DNA of 64,000 nt from Bradyrhizobium sp. WSM1743 (GTDB lineage Bacteria; Pseudomonadota; Alphaproteobacteria; Rhizobiales; Xanthobacteraceae): positions 372,001 to 436,000 of the forward strand of contig NZ_AXAZ01000001.1 in NCBI RefSeq assembly GCF_000473065.1. The letters run 5' to 3'. The notes under the pieces are model-generated. The model was not told where the DNA came from. It was given only the letters and a program-made list of their open reading frames with translations, and ran no database searches. Within the stretch, counting starts at the first letter, position 1; each line of letters starts with the position of its first letter. Shown here one piece after another: positions 25,021 through 33,393 of this stretch. The position numbers were made by a program, and so were the translations under genes.

Positions 25021-25797
25021 CTAACCCCATCCCGCGCTGATGCCGCCGTCGACCGTGTAGATCACGCCCGAGGTATAGCCGGCGCGATCTGACGCCAGGA
25101 ACGCCATGAGGTCGCCGATCTCGCGCGCATGCGCAGGCCGGCCGAGCGGCAGGCTCTTCTGGAATTCCTTGTAGCGGCTCTCGTCGCCGAACTCGTGCAT
25201 CGCCCGCGTCTTGAGCAGGGTGACATGGCGGTCGGTGCCGACGGGGCCGGGATTGATGCCGACGACGCGGATGTTGTGGGCGAGGCTCTTGCCGCCGAGC
25301 GCACGCGTGAACGCCATCAGCGCCGCATTGCCGGCGCTGCCGCAGATGTAGTTGGCGTCGAACTTTTCGCCGGCGGCGCCGATGTCGTTGACGATGACGC
25401 CGCCGCCCTTCGCTTTCATCTGGGCATAGATGTACCGCGTCAGGTTGATATAGCCGAACACCTTCAATTCCCAGGCGTGCCGCCAGATCGCTTCGTCGAT
25501 CTTGTCGATCGAGCCGCCGGGGATGTCGCCGGCGTTGTTGACCAGCACGTCAATGTCGACAGCTTCCTTGGCGAGCCGCGCCACGTCCTCAGGCTTGCGC
25601 AGGTCGACGATGCTGGTCGTAGCGTCGATCTGGTGCGCTGCGCGCAAGCGGTCAGCCAGCGGCTTCAGCGCTTCGCCGCTGCGGGCCGCCAGCAGGAGAT
25701 GCGCGCCTTCCTCGGCAAACGCCTCGGCGGCGGCTGCGCCAATGCCCTTGGACGCGCCGGTGATCAGGACGCGCTTGCCACGCAGATGCAGATCCAT
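25021..25797 (-). CDS. SDR-family protein with altered active site
   Basis: The 258-residue protein has a clear Rossmann start (TGASKGIG, residues 13-20) and NNAG (87-90), so it binds NAD(P). The catalytic part is unusual: Tyr150 is present, but the +4 Lys is Ser154 (YICGSAGN) and the catalytic Ser position reads NDIGAAG. It may therefore work by a different mechanism or on a different chemistry. It is divergent from the tartrate dehydrogenase gene, with repeated motifs between them, and precedes the amidase. Confidence 0.85.
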   Translation of the reverse strand: MDLHLRGKRVLITGASKGIGAAAAEAFAEEGAHLLLAARSGEALKPLADRLRAAHQIDATTSIVDLRKPEDVARLAKEAVDIDVLVNNAGDIPGGSIDKIDEAIWRHAWELKVFGYINLTRYIYAQMKAKGGGVIVNDIGAAGEKFDANYICGSAGNAALMAFTRALGGKSLAHNIRVVGINPGPVGTDRHVTLLKTRAMHEFGDESRYKEFQKSLPLGRPAHAREIGDLMAFLASDRAGYTSGVIYTVDGGISAGWG

Positions 25798-25860
25798 GAG
25801 GGGTACTCGTTCGTGGGAACAGGATCAAATCAGTAGGCGCTCGGCCGCGCCATGGTCAAC

Positions 25861-25908
25861 ATTGCAGTGCAGCGTTGCACTGCCGCCGCGTTTGGTCCAT
25901 TGCAGTGC
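25861..25908. promoter_or_regulatory. Repeated ATTGCAGTGC motif between SDR and tartrate dehydrogenase genes
   Basis: ATTGCAGTGC occurs at 25861-25870 and again at 25899-25908, and an inverted GCACTGC at 25877-25883 pairs with GCAGTGC at 25864-25870 (7-6-7). The arrangement looks like a regulator binding region for one or both divergent genes. No regulator gene is adjacent. Confidence 0.45.
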
Positions 25909-25951
25909 GGTCAAAACGCGGCGGCTGCCGGACCAATTAAGGACGTTCTCG

Positions 25952-27025
25952 ATGAGCAAGAAACAATACCGGATCGCGGTCATTCCCGGCGACGGCATCG
26001 GCAAGGAAGTCATGCCGGAAGGCCTGCGCGTTCTGGAGGCGGCGGCGAAGAAGCACGGCGTCTCCGTGCATTTTGACCATTTCGACTTCTCGTCTTACGA
26101 CTATTACGAGAAGCACGGCCAGATGATGCCTGATGACTGGAAGGAGAAGATCGGCAAGCACGATGCGATCTATTTCGGCGCGGTCGGCTGGCCGGCCAAG
26201 ATTCCGGACCACGTCTCGCTGTGGGGCTCGCTGATCAAGTTCCGCCGCGAGTTCGACCAGTATGTGAATCTTCGCCCGGTGCGGCTGATGCCCGGCGTGC
26301 CGTCGCCGCTGGCGGGCCGCAAGCCCGGCGACATCGATTTCTGGGTGGTGCGCGAGAACACGGAAGGCGAATATTCCTCGGTCGGCGGCCGCATGTTCCC
26401 CGACACCGACCGCGAGTTCGTGACGCAGCAGACAGTGATGACCCGCACCGGCGTCGATCGCATCCTGAAATTCGCCTTCGAGCTCGCGCAGTCGCGGCCG
26501 AAGAAGCACCTGACCTCGGCGACCAAGTCCAACGGCATCTCGATCACCATGCCCTATTGGGACGAGCGCGTGGAAGCGATGGCCAAGAAGTTTCCGGGCG
26601 TGAAGTGGGACAAGTACCACATCGACATCCTCACGGCGAATTTCGTGCTGCATCCGGATTGGTTCGACGTCGTGGTCGGCTCGAACCTGTTCGGCGACAT
26701 CCTCTCCGACCTCGGCCCGGCCTGCACCGGTACGATCGGCATCGCGCCGTCCGGCAACATCAACCCCGAGGGTGATTTCCCCTCGGTGTTCGAGCCGGTT
26801 CACGGCTCGGCGCCTGACATCGCGGGGCAGGGCATCGCCAACCCGATCGGCATGATCTGGTCGGGCGCGATGATGTTCGAGCATCTCGGCGAGAAGGAAG
26901 CGGGAAAATCGATCGTCGAGGCAATCGAGCGCACGCTGGCCGAGCGCACGCTGCGCACGAAGGATCTCGGCGGCAATGCCGACACGACCGCCTGCGGCAA
27001 GGCGGTTGCGGATATGGTGGACTAG
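25952..27025 (+). CDS. ttuC: Tartrate dehydrogenase / D-malate dehydrogenase-type beta-decarboxylating dehydrogenase
   Basis: The 357-residue member of the isocitrate/isopropylmalate dehydrogenase fold begins IAVIPGDGIGKEV and has RENTEGEYSSVGGR, the metal-binding NLFGDILSDLGP and HGSAPDIAG, the order seen in TtuC/DmlA. These oxidise tartrate (to oxaloglycolate, or to glycerate with decarboxylation) or D-malate using NAD, Mn and K. The ATG at 25952 follows AAGGA. The symbol is by family; D-malate dehydrogenase is the alternative. It stands alone, with a repeat element after it. Confidence 0.9.
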   Translation: MSKKQYRIAVIPGDGIGKEVMPEGLRVLEAAAKKHGVSVHFDHFDFSSYDYYEKHGQMMPDDWKEKIGKHDAIYFGAVGWPAKIPDHVSLWGSLIKFRREFDQYVNLRPVRLMPGVPSPLAGRKPGDIDFWVVRENTEGEYSSVGGRMFPDTDREFVTQQTVMTRTGVDRILKFAFELAQSRPKKHLTSATKSNGISITMPYWDERVEAMAKKFPGVKWDKYHIDILTANFVLHPDWFDVVVGSNLFGDILSDLGPACTGTIGIAPSGNINPEGDFPSVFEPVHGSAPDIAGQGIANPIGMIWSGAMMFEHLGEKEAGKSIVEAIERTLAERTLRTKDLGGNADTTACGKAVADMVD

Positions 27026-27035
27026 TTCGCCGCTT

Positions 27036-27195
27036 CACCCTCTCCCCTTGCGGGAGAGGGTGGCTTCGATGCGAAGCATCGAAGACGGGTGAGGGGTCTG
27101 TTTCCGCAGATGCAGACCTATCACTCGTAAAATTGCTCGCGGAGAGAACCCCTCATCCGGCGCTTCGCGCCACCTCCCACAAGGGGAGAAGGGAA
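27036..27195. repeat. Intergenic palindrome, class C (copy 1)
   Basis: ACCCTCTCCCCTTGCGGGAGAGGGT with GGGTGAGGGG on the left, and CCCCTCATCC with CACAAGGGGAGAAGGG on the right. A related copy lies at 52517-52682. Confidence 0.85.
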
Positions 27196-27221
27196 GGGCA
27201 GCAGTGCTTTTGGCCTACGCC

Positions 27222-27863
27222 TCAAACATACGACTTCCGCGCCGGATCGAAGATCGGCGGATAGTCGTTGTCATCGAGTAGATCGAGGAAGGGATCCAGC
27301 CCTTCGGACTTAATCAGCGCAAGCTCCTGATGCGAGATCAGGTTCACGGTCAAAATCTCCACGGGATCGCCCGCGATCTTCAGCGCCTCGGCGATCTCCT
27401 TGTCGGGGCCGATGATCGGTGTGAGAAACAGGAACGTCTGGAAGTCCGTTCCTGCAACCGGCGGCCACGGAAGCGCGACGCGATGTCCGAAGCCGAACCA
27501 GGTCGTGTCGACGAACGGAAGATTGGCCAGCCAGCGCAGATTGGCGCAAACCTCTTCCGTCGGCTCGCGGACATACCACATCAGCTCGGCGCGAGGCTTT
27601 GCGTCCCCGGGGACGCCGTGCATCCGTTGCTCGCTCATGCCGTTGGTCAGAAGGACATAACCTTCGTCGGAGCCCTCCTGACAGACCGGGACGAAATCGC
27701 GGCCGAAGGCGTGGATGTCGATGCGGCGCTCTGCGTAGTCCGTGAATGTGCGCTCAGGCTCGCCGAGCTCGCTCTCATAGACGGCGAGCCGTTGCTGGTA
27801 GAGATCGGATCCGGGCGACGGCCGGTTTGAGCCGGACACGAACTTTGCGAGACGGGAGAGCAT
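27222..27863 (-). CDS. Suppressor-of-fused (SUFU)-domain protein
   Basis: The 213-residue protein matches the bacterial SUFU-like domain in its order of motifs: YVLLTNGMSEQRM in the first half, AELMWYVREPTEE, FVDTTWFGFGHRVALPWPPV and, late, EILTVNLISHQELALI. There is no signal peptide or membrane segment. Bacterial members are often immunity-like or toxin-linked but have no settled function. No toxin gene is visible beside it; both flanks are intergenic repeats or enzyme genes. Cellular role unknown. Confidence 0.78.
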   Translation of the reverse strand: MLSRLAKFVSGSNRPSPGSDLYQQRLAVYESELGEPERTFTDYAERRIDIHAFGRDFVPVCQEGSDEGYVLLTNGMSEQRMHGVPGDAKPRAELMWYVREPTEEVCANLRWLANLPFVDTTWFGFGHRVALPWPPVAGTDFQTFLFLTPIIGPDKEIAEALKIAGDPVEILTVNLISHQELALIKSEGLDPFLDLLDDNDYPPIFDPARKSYV

Positions 27864-28030
27864 GTGAACCTCGGGGGCGGATGTGGTCGGGATATCCGCG
27901 TTGTCGCAAGGTCATGCGGGGCGGTTCAAACCCCTCCCGCGAGCACGTCGACATTTCGCCGCCGTCCAGCTTCTCTTGCGCGATTGGTCATGAGGAGCGA
28001 GGCGACGCCGAGGAACGCGCCTCGTTCCGA

Positions 28031-29104
28031 TCAACCCGCGATCTTCTCGATCGCCGCCTGATCCAACCCGAACTTCTTCCCGGCCTCCAGAATCTCCTGC
28101 CAGGTGTTCGGATCGACCGGAATGCCTTCGGCCAGGCGCTTCTTCTTGGTCTCGCGCTCGGGCTCGCCGGCGATTCTGACCTTGTCGACGCCGGGGGCAG
28201 GCGGCGAGCCGGTGTGCCAGGCGACGAAGCTCTCGACTTCGCGTGCGAGGTTTTCACCGGTGCCGAGCTTGGTCGGGTCGATGATGATCGACAGCATGCC
28301 GTTGAGGACATTGTACTTGCCGTCGGACGGGCCCTTGACCACCTGACCGCCGGAGAGTGCGCCGCCGAGGATTTCGCAGACCAACGCGAGGCCCGACCCC
28401 TTATGCTCGCCGAACGGCAGGATGGCGCCGTACGGCGGGATCACGGTGTAGCGCGGATTGACCGTTGGGTTGCCTTCATTGTCGATGATGGTGCCGGGCT
28501 CCAGCTCGACGCCCTTGTTGTGGGCGACGCGGGTCTTGCCCTGCGCGATCCTGCTGGTGGCGAAGTCGAGCACGATCGGGTCCTTGCCCGTGCGCGGGAT
28601 GGCGACGCAGAACGGGTTGGTGCCGTGGCGCGCATCGCTGCCGCCCCAGGGCGCCACGATCGGACGCGAGATCACGTTGACGAAGTGGATCGAGACCAGC
28701 CCGTGGTCGATGCACTGTTCGGCCCAGTGGCCGATGCGGCCGATGTGGTGCGAGTTGGAGAGGCCGACGAGACACACGCCGTTGCGCTTGGCGCGCTCGG
28801 CCGCCAGCTCCATCGCTTCATGGCCGATCACCTGGCCATAGCCGGTGAGGCCGTCGAGGGTGAGGAGCGGACCCGTGTCGAGCACGATCTTGACGTGCTG
28901 GTTCACGGCGAGGCCGCCATTGGTGACGCTCTGGACATAGCGCGGGATCATGCCGACGCCATGGGAGTCGTGTCCCTTCAGATTGGCCTCGACGAGATTG
29001 GTGGACACGAGCTCGGCTTCGCGGTCCGAGGAGCCGCCGGCCTTGACGATGGCGCGGATGGCGTTGGTGAGCGGCTCTGCCTTGATGGTGCGATAGTCGG
29101 CCAT
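28031..29104 (-). CDS. Ldh-family (malate/L-lactate/2,3-diketo-L-gulonate-type) NAD(P) dehydrogenase
   Basis: The 357-residue protein belongs to the YlbC/YiaK/AllD type family: GHDSHGVGMIPRYV around residue 45, NSHHIGRIGHWAE near 118 with the catalytic His, and GEHKGSGLALVCEILGG near 230. Members reduce 2-oxo acids such as ureidoglycolate, malate, sulfolactate or diketogulonate. It is 11 bases downstream of a D-2-hydroxyacid dehydrogenase gene, which is itself 12 bases after an M20 hydrolase gene, so all three look co-transcribed. Substrate unknown. Confidence 0.9.
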   Translation of the reverse strand: MADYRTIKAEPLTNAIRAIVKAGGSSDREAELVSTNLVEANLKGHDSHGVGMIPRYVQSVTNGGLAVNQHVKIVLDTGPLLTLDGLTGYGQVIGHEAMELAAERAKRNGVCLVGLSNSHHIGRIGHWAEQCIDHGLVSIHFVNVISRPIVAPWGGSDARHGTNPFCVAIPRTGKDPIVLDFATSRIAQGKTRVAHNKGVELEPGTIIDNEGNPTVNPRYTVIPPYGAILPFGEHKGSGLALVCEILGGALSGGQVVKGPSDGKYNVLNGMLSIIIDPTKLGTGENLAREVESFVAWHTGSPPAPGVDKVRIAGEPERETKKKRLAEGIPVDPNTWQEILEAGKKFGLDQAAIEKIAG

Positions 29105-29115
29105 TGTTGTTGCTC

Positions 29116-30027
29116 TTATCCTTTCACGATCCGGCGGCAGTGGACCAACGCCGCTTCAATCAGGTTTTCGCTCGCCTCCGGCGTGCGGAACGCCGAATGC
29201 GCCGACAGCGTCACGTTCGGCAGCTTCGTCAGCGGATGGTCGCCGGGCAACGGCTCGATGTTGAAGACATCGAGGCCGGCATGGCGAATGTGGCCGGATT
29301 TCAGTGCGTCGATCATGGCGGCCTCGTCGACAACAGCGGCACGGGCGGTGTTGACGAGGATGACACCATGCTTCATCGCAAAGATCTTCTCGCGCGTGAT
29401 CATGCCGCGCGTCTCGTCATTGAGCAGCAGGTGCAGCGAGACGACGTCGCTTTTGGCCAGCACCGTGTCGAGGTCGGTGAATTCGACGCCCGGATAGCTC
29501 TTGGTCGAGCGGTTCCAGGCGATCACCTTCATGCCGCTGCCGCTGGCAATGCGCGCAACTTCGGCGGCGATGCCGCCGAAGCCGATCAGGCCGAGGGTCT
29601 TGCCGGTGAGCTGCATGCCGTCTTCGCGCAGCCAGTTCCCGGCCCGCATCTCGCGGTCCATCATCGCGATGACGCGGGCCGAGGCCCACATCAGCGCGAT
29701 CGCGGATTCGGCAACCGCCGTGTCGCCATAGCCCTTGATCAGATGGACGGAGATGCCGAGCTGACTAAGCTCCTCCGGGTTCATGTAGCTGCGCGCGCCG
29801 GTGCCGAGGAACACGACGTGCTTCAAGCCGGCGCACTTCTTTGCGACATCGGTCGGCAGCGCGGTGTGGTCGACGATGGCGATCTCGGCGCCGTCGAGGA
29901 TCTCAGGGTATTGCTCGGGCTTGATATCAGGGTCCCTGTGGATCCGGACCTTGGGGTCGCCGGGCCTCGTTAGCCGCTCCATGATCGCCGCGAGGGCTTC
30001 ATTGGCGTCGACGAAAACTCCGCGCAT
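29116..30027 (-). CDS. D-2-hydroxyacid dehydrogenase family protein
   Basis: The 303-residue protein has the NAD-binding pattern LGLIGFGGIAAEVARIA (about residue 145-160), VNTARAAVVDE with the substrate-binding Arg, and HSAFRTPEA holding the catalytic His. It interconverts a 2-oxo acid and the D-2-hydroxy acid. It is the middle gene of the hydrolase-dehydrogenase-dehydrogenase unit. Together with the Ldh-family enzyme it might move a hydroxy acid between stereochemical forms, which is inference. Confidence 0.9.
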   Translation of the reverse strand: MRGVFVDANEALAAIMERLTRPGDPKVRIHRDPDIKPEQYPEILDGAEIAIVDHTALPTDVAKKCAGLKHVVFLGTGARSYMNPEELSQLGISVHLIKGYGDTAVAESAIALMWASARVIAMMDREMRAGNWLREDGMQLTGKTLGLIGFGGIAAEVARIASGSGMKVIAWNRSTKSYPGVEFTDLDTVLAKSDVVSLHLLLNDETRGMITREKIFAMKHGVILVNTARAAVVDEAAMIDALKSGHIRHAGLDVFNIEPLPGDHPLTKLPNVTLSAHSAFRTPEASENLIEAALVHCRRIVKG

Positions 30028-30039
30028 GGCTCTCTCCGG

Positions 30040-31290
30040 TCAGGACGCGACGCCGGCGATCGCCAGCACGGTATGCATGAGGACATTGGTGCCCGCGGCG
30101 CAGTCGCCTTGCGTCGCATCCTCCAGCTCGTTATGGCTGATGCCGTCCTTGCAGGGCACGAACACCATCGCGGCCGGCATGATTGTGTTGAGGTTGCAGG
30201 CGTCGTGGCCGGCGCCGGAGGTGATGCGGCGAGAGGAATAGCCGAGCGTCTTCGCGGCGTTCTCGACTGCCGCAATCAGCTTCGGATCGAAATGCGTCGG
30301 TGGCTTGCGCCAGACCAGATCGATCTTGACCTCGACCTTGCGGCGCGCGGCGATCTCGGTGATCGCCGCCCGAAGATCGCGATCGAGCGCGTCCATGATC
30401 CCGCCATCGGCACTGCGGCAGTCCATGGTGAAGGCGATCTCGCCGGGAATGACGTTGCGCGAGGGATTTGCGATCACGGCCTCGCCGATGGTGCCGACCG
30501 CGTTGGGCCCATGCTTCTTGGCAATCGCTTCCATCGCCAGCACGATCTCCGACAGTGTCGCCAGCGCATCGCGCCGCAGCGGCATCGGGGTCGAACCCGC
30601 ATGACTCTCGAAGCCGGAAATCTTGCCGTCGTACCACAATACGCCCTGGCCGGAATCGACAACGCCGATGGTCTTGCCTTCCGCTTCCAGAATTGGCCCC
30701 TGCTCGATGTGCAGCTCGACGAAGCAGCCGAGCTTCTGGAAGCCGACCGGCTTGTCGCCGCGATACCCGATGCTGTCGAGCGCTTGGCCGACGGTCATGC
30801 CTTCGGCGTCCTTGCGCGACAAAATGTCGTCGGTGGTGAAGTCGCCGACATAGGCGGCGGAGGCCATCATCGCAGGTGCGAAACGCGAGCCTTCCTCGTT
30901 GGTCCAGTTGACGACGCAGATCGGCGCCTCGGTCTCGATGCCGGCATCATTCAGCGTGCGGATCACTTCCAGCGCGCCGAGCGTTCCCAGGATCCCGTCA
31001 TATTTGCCACCGGTCGGCTGGGTGTCGAGATGCGAGCCGATGCCGACAGGCGGCTTCGACATGTCGCGGCCCTTGCGAAGGCCGAACATGGAGCCGAGCG
31101 CGTCGACGTGGACTTCCAGTCCGGCATCCTCGCAGGCCTTGCGGAACCAGTCGCGCACCTGCTTGTCTTCGCTGCTGAGCGTCAGCCGCCGCACGCCGCC
31201 CTTGGCGGTCGCGCCGAACTGCGCGGTCTCGTGGATGGAGCCCCACAGGCGGGCGGAATCGATTTGTAGATTGGTGGCGGCTCGGCTCAT
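30040..31290 (-). CDS. M20-family Zn-dependent hydantoinase/carbamoylase-type amidohydrolase
   Basis: The 416-residue protein shows the dinuclear-metal ligands of N-carbamoyl-L-amino-acid hydrolase/allantoate amidohydrolase: GSHLDTQPTGGKYDG (His, Asp), NEEGSRF (Glu), ELHIEQGP (His) and, at the end, GISHNELED (His). These enzymes cleave ureido groups, releasing ammonia and CO2. It leads a three-gene minus-strand unit with two 2-oxo-acid dehydrogenases and lies downstream of the LysR gene in the same direction. Allantoate and carbamoyl-amino acids are candidates. Confidence 0.9.
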   Translation of the reverse strand: MSRAATNLQIDSARLWGSIHETAQFGATAKGGVRRLTLSSEDKQVRDWFRKACEDAGLEVHVDALGSMFGLRKGRDMSKPPVGIGSHLDTQPTGGKYDGILGTLGALEVIRTLNDAGIETEAPICVVNWTNEEGSRFAPAMMASAAYVGDFTTDDILSRKDAEGMTVGQALDSIGYRGDKPVGFQKLGCFVELHIEQGPILEAEGKTIGVVDSGQGVLWYDGKISGFESHAGSTPMPLRRDALATLSEIVLAMEAIAKKHGPNAVGTIGEAVIANPSRNVIPGEIAFTMDCRSADGGIMDALDRDLRAAITEIAARRKVEVKIDLVWRKPPTHFDPKLIAAVENAAKTLGYSSRRITSGAGHDACNLNTIMPAAMVFVPCKDGISHNELEDATQGDCAAGTNVLMHTVLAIAGVAS

Positions 31291-31310
31291 GCGTCAGTCC
31301 ATTTTAATCT

Positions 31311-31414
31311 GTCATTCCGGGGCGATGCGACAGGACCGCAAAGCGCGGCCTGGAGCATCGAACCCGGAATCTCGAGATTCCGGGTCTGGTGCTTACGCAC
31401 CATCCCGGAATGAC
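31311..31414. repeat. Intergenic palindrome, class D (copy 1)
   Basis: GTCATTCCGGGGCG on the left and CATCCCGGAATGAC on the right, with an inner CCCGGAATCTCGAGATTCCGGG perfect palindrome split in two arms. A shorter relative lies at 51471-51508. It separates the LysR stop from the M20 hydrolase start. Confidence 0.85.
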
Positions 31415-31445
31415 GGGAAAAGGAAAAGGTTGTCCGGCGCCTTTT

Positions 31446-32363
31446 TCAATGACGCGCCTGCGCGGGCGCGTCAACCGCGAGGCTGCTCTGCGCAATCTGC
31501 CGTGCAAGCTCGGCGACGCGCTCCACGGCGACGACGTCGGGCGAGGCGAGCCAGCTCGCGGTGAAGGTCAGCGGCGCGATCGCGAGATCGGTGTCGAGCA
31601 GTTGCAGCCGGCCGTCGGCAAGCTCGTTCTCGACGATGGCGTCGGGGATCACGGCGATGCCGAGTCCCTCGACCGCCATATGGATGACGGTCGCCAGCGA
31701 GGCGGAGGCATGCAGGCGGATCGGCGGCAGCTCCGGCCGGTCGAACACCTCGCGCACGACCTCGTAAGGCTTGGTCTTGCGCGGGAAGGTGATGATCGGA
31801 AACCGCGCGAGCTCCGCCGACGTCAGCGGGCCCTTGCCGAGCCCCAGCGCGGGGCTCGCGAGGAAGCCGATCGGGTAGTCGGCGAGCACGCGGTTGTGCA
31901 CGCCGGAAGCGGACAGCGGCCCGACGACGAAGGCGAGCTCGATCTCCTGCGCGAGCAGGCGCGCGGTGAGGTTCGGCGTGATGTCGACCTCGATCTCCAG
32001 CGACAGGTTCGGATAGACCTCGTTCACGCTCTTGACGAGCCGCGGCAGCCAGGTGTGCACGATGGTCTCCGCGACGCCGAGCCGCATCACGCCGCGCATC
32101 GCCGAGCGGTCGCCGATCTCCGCCATCATCGCGGCGCGCAGGCCGATCAGCTTCTCCGCATAGACCATCATCTGCCGGCCGCTCGGCGTCGGCGAAGCGA
32201 TGCGATGATCGCGGTTCAGGAGCTTCACGCCCATCTCGCGCTCGAGCTGGGCGATGCGCTGGGAGATCGCCGGCTGGGTGGTGTTGAGCCTTTGCGCGGC
32301 GCCGCGGAAGCTTCCGAGCTTCACAACCCACAGGAACGTCTCGATCGACCTGAAGTCCAGCAT
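31446..32363 (-). CDS. LysR-family transcriptional regulator
   Basis: The 305-residue protein has an N-terminal LysR winged helix (FLWVVKLGSFRGAAQRL, TTQPAISQRIAQLE, residues about 9-43) and a periplasmic-binding-like effector domain. It is divergent from the DUF1445 gene and upstream, in the same direction, of the M20 hydrolase unit. A perfect 9-3-9 palindrome lies 18 bases upstream of its ATG. It probably controls the DUF1445-Liv transporter side, the hydrolase side, or both; the effector is unknown. Confidence 0.92.
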   Translation of the reverse strand: MLDFRSIETFLWVVKLGSFRGAAQRLNTTQPAISQRIAQLEREMGVKLLNRDHRIASPTPSGRQMMVYAEKLIGLRAAMMAEIGDRSAMRGVMRLGVAETIVHTWLPRLVKSVNEVYPNLSLEIEVDITPNLTARLLAQEIELAFVVGPLSASGVHNRVLADYPIGFLASPALGLGKGPLTSAELARFPIITFPRKTKPYEVVREVFDRPELPPIRLHASASLATVIHMAVEGLGIAVIPDAIVENELADGRLQLLDTDLAIAPLTFTASWLASPDVVAVERVAELARQIAQSSLAVDAPAQARH

Positions 32364-32380
32364 TGGAACGATTTTCCCAA

Positions 32381-32401
32381 TCGATAAATCAGATTTATCG
32401 A
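32381..32401. promoter_or_regulatory. Perfect 9-3-9 palindrome, probable LysR binding site
   Basis: TCGATAAAT-CAG-ATTTATCGA is perfectly symmetrical and lies in the 120-base gap between lysR and the DUF1445 gene. It contains the T-N11-A layout of LysR boxes (ATAAATCAGATTTAT). The gap is clearly more AT-rich than the surroundings. Confidence 0.7.
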
Positions 32402-32483
32402 GATTGATTAGAAACGAAGATTAGACATTATAGCACGCTTGGTGTTGGCTTGTCTTTGTCGAGTTTATAGGCAGGTCGATCAC

Positions 32484-33299
32484 ATGACTGTTTTGGTGGC
32501 AGCGCAGCAAACTGAAACGCCCGATGCCCTTCCGAGCCGCAAGGCTCGGCTCGCCTACCGCGAGGGGCTGGTCGCCTCCACCGCCGGCGTGGCCGCCGGC
32601 TACGTTCAGGGCAATCTGGCGATCCTGCCGGCGGAATATGCCGGCGCCTTTCACCGCTTCTGCCAGCTCAATCCGAAACCGTGCCCGATCATCGGCATGT
32701 CCGCCGTCGGCAGCCCTTTCATCCCCTCGCTCGGCGCCGATCTCGACATCCGCACCGACGTTCCCCGCTACCGCGTCTGGCGCGACGGCGAAGTCGTCGA
32801 CGAGCCGACCGACGTGAAGAGCTACTGGCGCGACGATCTCGTCACGTTCGTGCTCGGTTGCTCGTTCTCGTTCGAGGAGGCGCTGCTCGAGGAGGGCATG
32901 CCGATCCGCCACATCGAAAAGAACGTGCGCGTGCCGATGTACCGCACTAACATCGCCTGCGGCGAGGCCGGTCCGTTCGCCGGCCCCATGGTGGTATCCA
33001 TGCGTCCGTTCAAGCCGGCCGATGCGATCCGCGCGGTGCAGATCACCTCGCGCTATCCCGCAGTGCACGGTGCGCCCGTGCATCTCGGCCATCCGCACCT
33101 GATCGGCATCAAGGACATCGCCAAGCCCGACTACGGCGACCCCGTACCTGTCGCCGAAGACGAGATTCCGGTATTCTGGGCCTGCGGCGTGACGCCGCAA
33201 TCGGTTATCAACGCAGCGAAGCTGCCGTTCGCGATCACGCATTCGCCCGGCCTGATGCTGGTGACCGATCTGAAAAACAGAAACATGGCCGTGATTTAG
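32484..33299 (+). CDS. DUF1445 / D-glutamate-cyclase-family putative hydro-lyase
   Basis: The 271-residue protein fits the family by length and by [19 protein letters not shown] near residue 40, [30 protein letters not shown] and the late WACGVTPQ and [11 protein letters not shown]. One animal relative is D-glutamate cyclase, which hydrates 5-oxo-D-proline; bacterial members are usually called putative hydro-lyases. ATG 32484 was chosen with GCAGG upstream. It is divergent from lysR and 94 bases before a Liv-type receptor gene, so its substrate is probably imported by that transporter. Confidence 0.85.
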   Translation: MTVLVAAQQTETPDALPSRKARLAYREGLVASTAGVAAGYVQGNLAILPAEYAGAFHRFCQLNPKPCPIIGMSAVGSPFIPSLGADLDIRTDVPRYRVWRDGEVVDEPTDVKSYWRDDLVTFVLGCSFSFEEALLEEGMPIRHIEKNVRVPMYRTNIACGEAGPFAGPMVVSMRPFKPADAIRAVQITSRYPAVHGAPVHLGHPHLIGIKDIAKPDYGDPVPVAEDEIPVFWACGVTPQSVINAAKLPFAITHSPGLMLVTDLKNRNMAVI

Positions 33300-33393
33300 T
33301 AGGCAGCGTTTGCTGCTTCTTCGGGCTTTACGCTCTTTGCCAATCGCTTCATTCGATACGCGCAAAAAATCGGATAACAGGGGACCTTAGCCA

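Noticed and set aside
27864..27960. tRNA-like stretch (GGCGGTTCAAACCCCTCCCGC resembles a T arm)
   Set aside because: No acceptor stem and no five-pair anticodon stem could be formed around it; the loop of the T-like arm is too long. A tRNA scan would settle it.
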